A stretch of DNA of 12,828 nucleotides from Candidatus Sigynarchaeota archaeon (GTDB lineage: Archaea > Asgardarchaeota > Lokiarchaeia > Sigynarchaeales > Sigynarchaeaceae): NCBI GenBank assembly GCA_030587525.1, contig JAUQYW010000409.1, positions 1 to 12,828 of the forward strand. The letters are read 5' to 3'. Below are positions 1-7,187 of the stretch, one piece after another. Position numbers and translations under genes: made by a program. Each line of letters starts with the position of its first letter. The first letter of the stretch is position 1. The notes under the pieces were generated by a model. That model was not told the origin of the DNA. It made no database searches and worked only from the letters and a program-made list of their open reading frames with translations.

Positions 1-1130
1 TCTGCCTTGATGAAATTGAACTCGTCTGCGGTCACGTCGCGTCCACCGAGGCCCACGATGTACCCGCGCAGCGTGACGCCCATGTCCGCGATCGTCTCGT
101 ACACGCTCTGCGATACTTGCGGGAGCACGGCGCCGGGTGCATCGTCCTTCTCGAGGACAGCGATCTTCTCGACCTTGTATTGCTCGATGATCTTGCGTAG
201 GTAATCGATGGGGAATGGACGCCACACGCGGAGCTTGATCATGCCGATGTCTGGATTGCTGAGCTGCCAGCTGGCGATGTTGCCGCACATGGAGCCCATA
301 GTGAGAAACGCGGTCTTCTTGCCATCGAGGTTGCGGGTCTCGATCTGCTTGTACTGCCGGCCGCTCGCCTTGCCGAAGGTCGCGAACACTTCGTCGATTT
401 GCTTCGGAGTTTCCTTCTTGGCATCAACACAGGCGAAGCGTTGTTCCATGAAATATTCCGGCGTGACGAGACTGCCCCACGTCGAGGGATTGTCAACGTC
501 GACGAAGTGCCGTTTCTGCTTGGGCACGAGCTTGAGCACGTCCTCGTCAGACATAACCCAGAACTTGTGGACCGCGTGCGAGATGATGAACCCGTCGTGC
601 ACGAACATCGTGGGGAACAGCGATTTTTCCGATATCATGGTTGACATTATAGCACTGTCGTACGACTCTTGCACGTTCTCGCTGAGGATCGCGTTCCAGC
701 CGTAATCGGCCAGCGTGAACTCCCACGAGTTCCAGATGTTGAGGTTGGGACAGTTCCACGCGCGCGCTGAGATGAGCATAGAGATCGGGAGCCGCCATCC
801 AACCGCCATGGGTAATGCTTCTTGCATGAGCAAGTATCCCTGGCTCGCGGTTGCCGTGAACACGCGGCAGCCCGTGAGCGCTGCAGCTACCGAGTAGGAC
901 ATAGCAGCGAGCTCGGATTCCACGTTGACGAACGCTGCTTTCAACGCGCCCTCGTAGACGACGTCGGACAGGCCCTCGACCGACTGGGTCTGGGGTGTGA
1001 TGGGAAACGCACAGATAACATCGGGATCGGTTTGCTTGACCGCGCCCGCGACCGCGTAGTTGCCGGTCATGGTGAACATGGTCTTTTGCTTGATAGGTTC
1101 AAAGAAAGGACCCATAGGTTTAACTGACAT
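1..1130 (-). CDS. porA: 2-oxoacid:ferredoxin oxidoreductase, alpha subunit (partial, C-terminus outside window)
   Basis: The subunit belongs to the cytoplasmic enzyme that oxidatively decarboxylates a 2-oxoacid such as pyruvate to acyl-CoA with ferredoxin as electron acceptor, or runs in reverse. My translation gives 376 codons before the window edge. It shows the alpha-subunit signature FPITPQT (residues 42-48), NVESELAAMS (69-78) and FTATASQGYLLM (91-102), which form the thiamine-diphosphate pyrimidine domain, and a later domain around TMGSMCGN. The ATG at 1130 follows a strong AGGAGG site 11 nt upstream. Only 18 nt separate it from the stop of the gamma-delta gene, so the two are one operon; a beta subunit is expected beyond the left edge. 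The segment after NIWNSWEF differs from the DTMAQRDTGW-type segment I recall from pyruvate enzymes, so the substrate is left open. The family call is firm, the exact substrate is not. Confidence 0.93.
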   Translation of the reverse strand, partial: MSVKPMGPFFEPIKQKTMFTMTGNYAVAGAVKQTDPDVICAFPITPQTQSVEGLSDVVYEGALKAAFVNVESELAAMSYSVAAALTGCRVFTATASQGYLLMQEALPMAVGWRLPISMLISARAWNCPNLNIWNSWEFTLADYGWNAILSENVQESYDSAIMSTMISEKSLFPTMFVHDGFIISHAVHKFWVMSDEDVLKLVPKQKRHFVDVDNPSTWGSLVTPEYFMEQRFACVDAKKETPKQIDEVFATFGKASGRQYKQIETRNLDGKKTAFLTMGSMCGNIASWQLSNPDIGMIKLRVWRPFPIDYLRKIIEQYKVEKIAVLEKDDAPGAVLPQVSQSVYETIADMGVTLRGYIVGLGGRDVTADEFNFIKA

Positions 1131-1141
1131 GATTCTTTTCG

Positions 1142-1147
1142 CCTCCT
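1142..1147 (-). promoter_or_regulatory. Ribosome binding site of the alpha-subunit gene
   Basis: On the minus strand this reads AGGAGG, complementary to the 3' end of 16S rRNA. It lies just after the TAA of the gamma-delta gene and 11 nt before the ATG at 1130. It fixes the alpha-subunit start. Confidence 0.75.
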
Positions 1148-1148
1148 C

Positions 1149-2081
1149 TTAATCTTTCAAGATGGCCGTCCTGGCCTTGATGCCCTTTTTACCGGGGCAC
1201 ACTTCCACGCAGATGCGGCATCCCTTGCAGTGCGATTCATCCGTGCCGATCACGTACCACATGCCATCGGCGCGCTTTTCCCGCTTGATGCACTGATCGG
1301 GGCACATGAACGCACAGTTCTGGCACTGGCTGCAATTCTCGAACTTGAAGTCGATCCGGTACACGCCCCAGCCACCAGTCGGCACTTTTTGCGAACCGCC
1401 CGGTGCATACCATACCGCGCCGATGCTCATATCCTTGGCGCCGGGATAGTGGGGCTCGATATGGCTCCATTCGAGCTTTTTCGCGGACTTTTCGTCGTAA
1501 GGAATGACAGGTTCCCTCACTTCGACCTTCTCGTAGACTTGCTTGATCAACTCAATGTTTTTATCCGCCACTGCACCCCGGAACTGGTCTCTCACTGCTT
1601 CATTCAACTGGTCGAGCGTGAACAAGGGTGCTACCTTCGCCAGCGCGCCGAGGATCGCCGTGTTCGTGATGGGCCGGCCGAGTATTTTCATGGCCAGGTC
1701 CGTCGCGTCAACCTTCGCAAGATTCAACTTGTTTGGCCCCAGTAATTTGTTGATCTCGTCGAAGCTCTTTCCCGTGTTTAAGATGACCCACGCGCCAGGC
1801 GCCGTGCCGCTCGTCACGCAAACATCACGCAGCAGCGTGTCATCGAGCACGGCCACGTATTGTGGCGTGTATACTTGCTCGTTGGTCTGTATCATGTCTG
1901 CGTCCTTCGACAGCCGGGCAAACGCCGCGGTGGGCGCGCCCATGCGCTCGGCACCGAAGACGGGAAAGCATTTTGCGGGCCCGTCCCAAGCCATCACCGA
2001 GAGCTGCGCGGCCGTCACTGCACCTTGGCCGCCACGACCGTGAAATCGAAGGCCGTAGACTTTTTTGTCATTTTGCGACAT
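1149..2081 (-). CDS. porGD: 2-oxoacid:ferredoxin oxidoreductase, fused gamma-delta subunit
   Basis: This 310-residue protein joins two subunits that are usually separate. Residues 1-190 are the gamma domain, with GRGGQG (15-20) and FGAERMGAP (42-50), the usual gamma signatures. Residues 190-245 are a linker. Residues 246-310 are a delta-type ferredoxin domain with two [4Fe-4S] motifs, C250/C253/C256/C260 followed by Pro, and C285/C288/C291/C295 followed by Pro. The delta part would pass electrons from the thiamine site to external ferredoxin. It is the first gene of the operon, followed after 18 nt by alpha. The ATG at 2081 has only a weak GATGAT-like ribosome site. The radical SAM gene diverges from it across a 39-bp gap (2082-2120), or a longer one if that gene starts later. 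Gamma-delta fusions are known in the oxidoreductase superfamily; substrate is not decided by sequence. Confidence 0.92.
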   Translation of the reverse strand: MSQNDKKVYGLRFHGRGGQGAVTAAQLSVMAWDGPAKCFPVFGAERMGAPTAAFARLSKDADMIQTNEQVYTPQYVAVLDDTLLRDVCVTSGTAPGAWVILNTGKSFDEINKLLGPNKLNLAKVDATDLAMKILGRPITNTAILGALAKVAPLFTLDQLNEAVRDQFRGAVADKNIELIKQVYEKVEVREPVIPYDEKSAKKLEWSHIEPHYPGAKDMSIGAVWYAPGGSQKVPTGGWGVYRIDFKFENCSQCQNCAFMCPDQCIKREKRADGMWYVIGTDESHCKGCRICVEVCPGKKGIKARTAILKD

Positions 2082-2120
2082 TGGATATCATCTGACTGAA
2101 AAAGGAACATCAAATTCGAT

Positions 2121-3812
2121 ATGAAAAATAACGATGCAAGCAACATAAAGCTTGCAAGCCATTATTGGATCGAAATAGAAAGCTCTGAAACCGAGATCTT
2201 GCCCTTGAATGCACTCGTGATCGATGCCATCACGCTCGGCGAGGGTCGCCGGGACCTCACGCGTGATTTCATCGGCGCCGGCCCGCGCATGGTCGCCGCG
2301 ACCATTCGTGCGAGGAATCACCAGGTGCAGCTGGTCAGGGGAGAGGATTTTCTTCGTGACAATGGTGGTATGGCAAGTACTTTCGATGCATGCTTCATTT
2401 CCGGCATGACCATGGACAGGCCATCCATCGTTGCCATCGCCAGGGCCTGGAAAAAGGCAAATGGCGGGAAACCGGTCATCGTGGGTGGCCCGGCGGCATT
2501 GGAGCCCGGGATGCTGCTCCGCATGCCGGATATCGATGCCGCGGTACCTGGCGAGGCGGAGCAGATCCTGTTCGGAGCACTCGCGGGCGAGGACATGCCC
2601 AACTTCGCTATCTCGCTACCGAGCGGTTTCATCACGCGGTCGAACGTGGCGTCGGTTCAAGACGTGCGCTTCACCGGGGAAAACTGGCCGGATCTGGCTT
2701 TCATCGAGCAAAAAATCCCACCTTCGATTGATCTCCTCGCAAAATACGACAATTATTGGGCCGCGCGGGTGTACGTGGAATGCGTGCGCGGCTGCTCGAA
2801 CTACACACGTTCCCGCATCGGCCCCGGCGGGAACCAGGCATGCAAGGATTGCGGGCATTGCGACACGGGAAACGAGTTCCGCGTCGATTTTCCGTGCGTC
2901 GCGAACATCAAGCCAGGCTGCGGCTTTTGCTCGACAGCGGCGATTTCAGGGCCCGTGCGGTCGTTCGGCGAGGCCTACATCGTCGACCAGGTCGGCAATT
3001 GCATCGACCTGGGTTGCCACCGCATCGTCCTCGGGGGCAGCGATTTCCTGGAATACCAGCGCGAGAAACTGATCCCGAAGGGGTGCAGCCGGCCCGGCAT
3101 ACCACCACCGCCGAACCACGACGTGCTGCATTCCCTCGTCACGAGACTCGTCGATTTCGGTCCCGTGCGACGAGGCGACGTCCAGCTCTTCGTCGAAAAC
3201 ATCAAGGCAAGCTTGTGCGACGACGAGGCATTGCGTACCCTCGCGATGATCCCGGGCATCTCCGTCTCGATCGGCGTGGAAACGGGCTCCGACGAGCACT
3301 TGAAACAGATCGGCAAGGCGACCACGGTCGCCACGATTAAGCAGGCGGTTGCACTGCTCAAAAAGTATCGGATTCGGTACCATGCCTATTTCATCCATTC
3401 CCTACCAGGCCAGACCCCGCAGACCGTGAAGGAGTCCATCGACCTCATGCGGTGGCTGGAAGGCGAGGGCGCCGAGAAGATCACGATCTACCGGTTCAAG
3501 CCGTTGCCGGGCACGGCATTCGAGCACCATCGAGTTGCCAAGAAATTTTTAGATGACGCGGAACCGGAAGTACAAGAAGCCATGCGCATCAACGAGGCTG
3601 GAAAGGAGAAATACTTGAACAAAGCATACAAGGTGCTAATTGCCGAGCAAGATTTCCGCGACAAGAGCGCGGCGATCGCGTACATACTCCAGGGCGGCCC
3701 GAAGGTCAAGCTACCGAAATGTAAGCATCTCGTGAATGACAAGAAGGTGCACGTCGCCCGCATCACCAGGGTCATCTCCGACAAGGTGGTCGAGGGAGCG
3801 CTAGTAGAATAG
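2121..3812 (+). CDS. Radical SAM protein with N-terminal B12-binding-like domain and C-terminal TRAM-like domain
   Basis: This 563-residue protein has a B12-binding-like Rossmann segment at residues 30-165 (NALVIDAITLGEGRRD, then IGAGPR, then VIVGGPAA at 119-126). The radical SAM barrel follows. The likely cluster ligands are C259, C267 and C270 in FPCVANIKPGCGFC, spaced C-x7-C-x2-C, not the classic C-x3-C-x2-C. A SAM-site GVETGS lies at 385-390. Just before the cluster are C221, C225 and a CKDCGHC motif (241-247) that may hold an auxiliary metal. Residues 500-563 resemble a TRAM-type beta barrel. The overall pattern matches an archaeal B12-binding/radical SAM family of unknown reaction. The start is uncertain: the first 26 codons are AT-rich, hold an inverted repeat and have no well-placed ribosome site. 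TTG at 2199 or 2205, where the conserved block begins, is a credible alternative. Confidence 0.88.
   Translation: MKNNDASNIKLASHYWIEIESSETEILPLNALVIDAITLGEGRRDLTRDFIGAGPRMVAATIRARNHQVQLVRGEDFLRDNGGMASTFDACFISGMTMDRPSIVAIARAWKKANGGKPVIVGGPAALEPGMLLRMPDIDAAVPGEAEQILFGALAGEDMPNFAISLPSGFITRSNVASVQDVRFTGENWPDLAFIEQKIPPSIDLLAKYDNYWAARVYVECVRGCSNYTRSRIGPGGNQACKDCGHCDTGNEFRVDFPCVANIKPGCGFCSTAAISGPVRSFGEAYIVDQVGNCIDLGCHRIVLGGSDFLEYQREKLIPKGCSRPGIPPPPNHDVLHSLVTRLVDFGPVRRGDVQLFVENIKASLCDDEALRTLAMIPGISVSIGVETGSDEHLKQIGKATTVATIKQAVALLKKYRIRYHAYFIHSLPGQTPQTVKESIDLMRWLEGEGAEKITIYRFKPLPGTAFEHHRVAKKFLDDAEPEVQEAMRINEAGKEKYLNKAYKVLIAEQDFRDKSAAIAYILQGGPKVKLPKCKHLVNDKKVHVARITRVISDKVVEGALVE
2135..2156. repeat. Inverted repeat, 7-bp arms, in the divergent por/radical SAM region
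   Basis: TGCAAGC and GCTTGCA flank an 8-nt AT-rich spacer (AACATAAA). The element lies between the two divergent genes if the radical SAM protein starts at 2199-2205. It could then be an operator shared by both, or a hairpin in the 5' leader. If the ATG at 2121 is used, the repeat lies inside coding sequence. Confidence 0.45.
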
Positions 3813-3819
3813 TTGATGC

Positions 3820-3830
3820 GAAAAAAAGGG
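3820..3830 (-). terminator. T-tract terminator after the membrane protein gene
   Basis: The minus strand reads seven consecutive T residues (3827-3821) about 25 nt after the stop of the membrane protein gene. Archaeal transcription commonly ends at such tracts. The gap to the convergent radical SAM gene is only 38 bp. Confidence 0.5.
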
Positions 3831-3850
3831 AATTAATAGTTCGTTTGGAT

Positions 3851-4789
3851 TCATTCCTTGAGTGTGAGCATGTCCGAAATCCTGTCCCGCCGCGATTTGA
3901 AATCGGGATCCAGGAACACAGTCAAGATGTGCTTGCTCTCGGCTTCACCATGCACGATCGAAACAGGTACGACTTCGAGATCATTATCCAGCACGAGTTT
4001 TCTCGGAATGTTCACTACCAAGGTGCGGTTGCAGCGTTCACAACGCACGTAGATCTTTTTCTCGCCCTCGACAGGACCCGACGGTTTCTTCTTCTTGCCA
4101 ATATCATCGGGAACGGGCGGGGCGGCACCTCCGAGAGCGGTCATGGCCCCGGCACTTGGCGGGGCAATGGCAATCTTGGGAGGCATCTTGATCGCGGGCA
4201 AGGGTGCTTGCGCCTTGATGACCGTCGTCGGTTCCTGGACAGAGGCCGCGGTGGCCGCGAACTTGACGCGCCCTTCCTTGATGTCCTCGTAGAGATCCCC
4301 GTATTTTTCCTTGAACGCCTTGCGGATTTCGATGTCGCGCTCGGCTTGCGACGAGGCGCTCGTGAACTCATCCATCTCCCTTTCGAGGAGCTGCGACCGG
4401 TAATACGCATATGCAATAATGGTGCTTATCACGACCGCGATGCACGTCCCGACGATGAACCCGATCGTCCATGCCAAGTTCTCGAGCCATTTATGCCATC
4501 CAAGATAGGGTATCACGATATTATCGCCCAGTATTTGGCCAGCGGGAAAGATGAAGTCTCCGCGATTGATGTTGTAGAGGATCGTGTAGAGCAATATAGC
4601 TGAAACGGCAGCAAGAATGATCGCTTGGGTGCCGATTAATTTTTTCAAGTTAAACGAAGCATTCCTCACGTCTTCCCTGTCGACAAACCGCTCGTATTTT
4701 TGATCGAATGATTTGCTCATTTGATCCGGTTTTTTTTGCTTGCGTGATTTCAGCATGTCGTTTGTGGGTTCTACTACAGCTTGTGCCAT
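3851..4789 (-). CDS. Uncharacterised two-helix membrane protein with CxxC C-terminal domain
   Basis: I do not recognise a named family. Numbered from the upstream in-frame GTG at 4801, the protein has a basic, charged N-terminus, two transmembrane helices (about 56-76 and 107-133) joined by a short loop, and an acidic helical stretch (135-180). Next comes an Ala/Pro-rich linker (185-245) and a compact C-terminal domain (248-316). That domain begins with a CERC pair (C254, C257) and continues with beta-rich sequence, VVPVSIVHG and HILTVFLDPDF. By the positive-inside rule both ends are probably cytoplasmic. Only one CxxC is present, so it is half of a zinc site or works as a dimer. The ATG at 4789 is chosen because AGGTGA (4803-4798) sits 8 nt before it; the GTG at 4801 lies inside that site. 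It has its own TATA-like box and follows the PhoU-like gene by 66 nt. A sensor or scaffold role is only a guess. Confidence 0.8.
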   Translation of the reverse strand: MAQAVVEPTNDMLKSRKQKKPDQMSKSFDQKYERFVDREDVRNASFNLKKLIGTQAIILAAVSAILLYTILYNINRGDFIFPAGQILGDNIVIPYLGWHKWLENLAWTIGFIVGTCIAVVISTIIAYAYYRSQLLEREMDEFTSASSQAERDIEIRKAFKEKYGDLYEDIKEGRVKFAATAASVQEPTTVIKAQAPLPAIKMPPKIAIAPPSAGAMTALGGAAPPVPDDIGKKKKPSGPVEGEKKIYVRCERCNRTLVVNIPRKLVLDNDLEVVPVSIVHGEAESKHILTVFLDPDFKSRRDRISDMLTLKE

Positions 4790-4797
4790 CGTGCGTG

Positions 4798-4803
4798 TCA
4801 CCT
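4798..4803 (-). promoter_or_regulatory. Ribosome binding site deciding the membrane protein start
   Basis: The minus strand reads AGGTGA with 8 nt to the ATG at 4789, an ideal archaeal spacing. The alternative GTG start at 4801 is part of this element and is therefore unlikely. Confidence 0.65.
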
Positions 4804-4832
4804 TTTCGTTCTGATTAGTTCATCATCGGGTT

Positions 4833-4844
4833 CCTTTTTATGCC
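4833..4844 (-). promoter_or_regulatory. TATA-like box of the membrane protein gene
   Basis: The minus strand reads GGCATAAAAAGG about 50 nt before the ATG at 4789. A start of transcription about 25 nt downstream would leave a leader of roughly 20-25 nt that includes the AGGTGA site. The gene may therefore be transcribed separately from the phoU-like gene. Confidence 0.4.
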
Positions 4845-4855
4845 ATTGCATATTC

Positions 4856-5935
4856 TTAAATGATCCTCCGCAGCGCGCTAATCGCAATACCACGGGAATG
4901 GTCTAGTATTTTACTTAAAATATCGAGCAAAATCTCGTAGCCCATGTATTCCGTCGTGTTAGTGAGGTCATCGATCGTAGTCTCGATCTTCCGTTTCTTG
5001 GTTTCCATGTCGGGAACGGTCTTGATCACGGCGATCGCGTCTTTTTTCGTCTTGAACAAGAAGGAATCAACCGCGCTCTTGAAAACCTTGAACACCTCGC
5101 CCATGTAATCGACGGCAGCGTTCACGATTTTCGGATCCAGCTTTGCAGTTTGCCCGGTTTTCAAAGCGTTGAGGGCGATCTCCAAATTATCAGCACACTC
5201 GCTGAGATCGGTGATGTAGAACGCCATGTCAACGACATCCTGGTTGTTCAACCCCATCCGCGACAGGCTCGCGGGCACGAGCAATCCTTTCCGGAGCTCG
5301 CGCAAGATGCGCAAGAAATACTTCCGGACTTGTTTCTTGGAGATGAGCAGCGAATCGAGGTGCGTCGAATAATCCTGGGACTTGATGAGGTCGATCAAGT
5401 TCTGGAAAAAATCGACCGCCGTATCCGCGATGATCTTGACGAGCACGTCGACGTTGGTCTCGTGGATGTTCATGATGTCCTGGATCTTGATCTTGGTCGC
5501 CAACAAGGACGTTATCTCCAGGCCAAGCAAGGATTGGACGATTTCTTGCACCTTGAGCGTGAATTTCGTGGGAAACTTGTCGGGACCTTTTCCCTCTTTC
5601 TTTTCGATGATGATGATGTCGTTGCCATCGAGATATTTCGTCGTGATTTCCAGCTCCACGAGATCGATGTCATCGAAATCCGCTGCATCGAACAGGATCG
5701 TGCTCTCGAACTTCGGTTTATCGTTCGTGAAGTTCAGCGGGCTGACGAGCAAGCTGCCATCCTGGTTCTCTATGATCGACACCTCGCTGTCCTTGTTTAA
5801 TTGAAACTTTTTCACCCAGGTTCGCGGGAGGCTCATGATCAGCGTTTCGGATGATCCCCATTTCACGAGCTTCCTCGATTCGAGGAGTTTTTTCCTGTTC
5901 TCTCCCGAAGCATCGTGTATTTCCGGTTTTGACAT
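4856..5935 (-). CDS. phoU: PhoU-like regulator with N-terminal AbrB/SpoVT domain
   Basis: This is a 359-residue cytoplasmic protein. Residues 20-66 form an AbrB-type swapped-hairpin DNA-binding domain, recognisable from RKLVKWGSSETLIMSLPRTW and EVSIIENQDGSLLVSP. The remainder (about 125-359) is almost entirely amphipathic helix, as in the PhoU three-helix-bundle repeats. Archaeal AbrB-PhoU proteins are annotated as phosphate-uptake regulators; the phosphate link comes from the family and is not shown here, since no Pst or Pit transporter or PhoR/PhoB gene is present. The helical part has weak PhoU similarity by eye, with no clear metal-binding E/D-xxx-D motifs that I can place confidently. 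The ATG at 5935 is preceded by GGGATGA, a partial ribosome site. The gene is first in a pair with the membrane protein downstream. Confidence 0.82.
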   Translation of the reverse strand: MSKPEIHDASGENRKKLLESRKLVKWGSSETLIMSLPRTWVKKFQLNKDSEVSIIENQDGSLLVSPLNFTNDKPKFESTILFDAADFDDIDLVELEITTKYLDGNDIIIIEKKEGKGPDKFPTKFTLKVQEIVQSLLGLEITSLLATKIKIQDIMNIHETNVDVLVKIIADTAVDFFQNLIDLIKSQDYSTHLDSLLISKKQVRKYFLRILRELRKGLLVPASLSRMGLNNQDVVDMAFYITDLSECADNLEIALNALKTGQTAKLDPKIVNAAVDYMGEVFKVFKSAVDSFLFKTKKDAIAVIKTVPDMETKKRKIETTIDDLTNTTEYMGYEILLDILSKILDHSRGIAISALRRII

Positions 5936-6000
5936 GCGTTCATCCCTTCCAAGTTTTCACGGTGGATCTAGACATTCTTACACCAGACTAGAGGTACAAC

Positions 6001-6012
6001 CATTTTTTAATG
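6001..6012 (-). promoter_or_regulatory. TATA-like box of the phoU-like gene
   Basis: The minus strand reads CATTAAAAAATG about 70 nt upstream of the ATG at 5935. The expected start of transcription near 5980 would give a leader of about 45 nt. Confidence 0.4.
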
Positions 6013-6030
6013 TTTTTCGGCTGGTACCGG

Positions 6031-6050
6031 GAGAAAAAAGGAGGGAAAAA
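6031..6050 (-). terminator. T-tract terminator after the dehydrogenase gene
   Basis: Directly after the TAA at 6055-6053 the minus strand carries two T-runs of five and six residues separated by CCCTCC. This is a typical archaeal T-rich stop signal. It separates the dehydrogenase gene from the phoU-like promoter. Confidence 0.5.
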
Positions 6051-6052
6051 GA

Positions 6053-7087
6053 TTATTCGCGCAGCACGACTTTCCCGAATTGATCGGCCTGGACGAGATA
6101 TTGCTCGGCCTCGCGAGCCTGATCGAGCGTGAATATCTTGTCAATGACGGGATCGAGCTTGCCAGAAAATACAAGTTTCATAACGTCGCGAAATTCCTTC
6201 TGGTTGCTCATGGTCGATCCCGTGATGTTCAATTGCTTCCAGAACACTTGCCGCAAGTCCAAGTCCGTCGCGGGACCCGACGTTGCGCCGCAGATGATGA
6301 GCCGACCATCCGGCCGCAGCAGCCGGATGCTCGTGGAAAATGTCTTGGTGCCGACGCTGTCGATGACCACGTCAACGCCTTGTTTCCCGGTCAAGTCCTT
6401 GAACACGTGGCTGCTGAAATCGGACATGTCCCGGTAGTTGATGACATGATCCGCGCCGAGTTTTTTTGCCTTGTCCACCTTATCGGGTGTGCTCGTCGAC
6501 GTGATCACGGTGGCACGGAGATACTTAGCAATTTGGATGGCTGCCGTGGAAACGCCACCGCCAGCACCATGGATGAAGACCGTCTCCCCGGGTTTTAATC
6601 GTGCCCGGGAGACGAGCATACGCCATGCCGTCAAGAACACAAGGGGAGCCGCGGCCGCTTTTTCCAGGGGGTAGCCTACAGGCACTTTCACCGCGCTGAT
6701 TTCGGGTACCGTGAAGAATTCCGCGAACGTGCCGCGCTCGTGCTCGCCCTTGATCGAAAAGGTCTTGCAGAGGTTCTGCTCACCGGCAAGGCACGCGTCA
6801 CATTTCCCGCAACTCAAGCCCGGGTTGATCGTGACGACATCACCCTTCTTGAACAACGAAACGCCAGCACCCGTGTCTTCCACGATGCCGCATCCGTCGC
6901 TGCCGAGCACGTGTGGCATTTTCAATTCGAGACCTTGCCACCCCTTGACGACGAAGGAATCAAGGTGGTTGAGCGCGGCAAATTTCATTCTCACGAGCAA
7001 TTCTCCAATCCCGGGTTGTGGAGAATCCATATCCTGAATGACAATTTCTTCCAGTGAGCCATGTTTTGATATGCACGCTGCCTTCAT
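6053..7087 (-). CDS. Zinc-containing medium-chain dehydrogenase/reductase (alcohol dehydrogenase or enoyl reductase type)
   Basis: This 344-residue protein is a full-length cytoplasmic NAD(P)-dependent oxidoreductase. The GroES-like domain (1-130) has the structural zinc lobe C93, C96, C99 and C107. The Rossmann domain carries FIHGAGGGVSTAAIQIAK (171-188), a glycine-rich cofactor loop, followed by ADHVINYRD (212-220) and VDVVIDSVG (238-246). Catalytic zinc ligands of classical alcohol dehydrogenases are missing: the Cys position reads ALNHLD (38-43) and the GHE motif reads GSDGCG (62-67). That pattern fits quinone-oxidoreductase or acryloyl-CoA-reductase-like members rather than true alcohol dehydrogenases. 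Substrate unknown. The ATG at 7087 has no ribosome site, but a palindromic TATA-like box about 20-30 nt upstream suggests a leaderless message. It stands alone between two terminators. Confidence 0.88.
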   Translation of the reverse strand: MKAACISKHGSLEEIVIQDMDSPQPGIGELLVRMKFAALNHLDSFVVKGWQGLELKMPHVLGSDGCGIVEDTGAGVSLFKKGDVVTINPGLSCGKCDACLAGEQNLCKTFSIKGEHERGTFAEFFTVPEISAVKVPVGYPLEKAAAAPLVFLTAWRMLVSRARLKPGETVFIHGAGGGVSTAAIQIAKYLRATVITSTSTPDKVDKAKKLGADHVINYRDMSDFSSHVFKDLTGKQGVDVVIDSVGTKTFSTSIRLLRPDGRLIICGATSGPATDLDLRQVFWKQLNITGSTMSNQKEFRDVMKLVFSGKLDPVIDKIFTLDQAREAEQYLVQADQFGKVVLRE

Positions 7088-7104
7088 GACTGGTTACAAT
7101 TCAG

Positions 7105-7116
7105 TTTGTATACAAA
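7105..7116 (-). promoter_or_regulatory. Palindromic TATA-like box, leaderless promoter of the dehydrogenase
   Basis: TTTGTATACAAA is a perfect 12-bp palindrome centred about 23 nt before the A of the ATG at 7087. This is where a TATA box would sit if transcription begins at or next to the start codon. The absence of a ribosome site before the ATG agrees. It could equally be an operator overlapping the box. Confidence 0.45.
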
Positions 7117-7147
7117 AATGGTTCGATTATGGGGAAAAAGTTCCACG

Positions 7148-7182
7148 AAAAAGCATCGAACCGCGGGAATTCTTCAAAAAAC
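7148..7182 (-). terminator. T-tract terminator after the ceramidase-like/PIG-L gene
   Basis: The minus strand has a run of six T residues (7181-7176) seven nucleotides after the TGA, and a second run of five T residues (7152-7148) further on. Together they are a plausible archaeal terminator. Confidence 0.4.
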
Positions 7183-7187
7183 GGGGA

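Noticed and set aside
5967..5992. TCTAG...CTAGA inverted repeat near the predicted phoU transcription start.
   Set aside because: The arms are only 5 bp with a 16-bp spacer, which is easily expected by chance.
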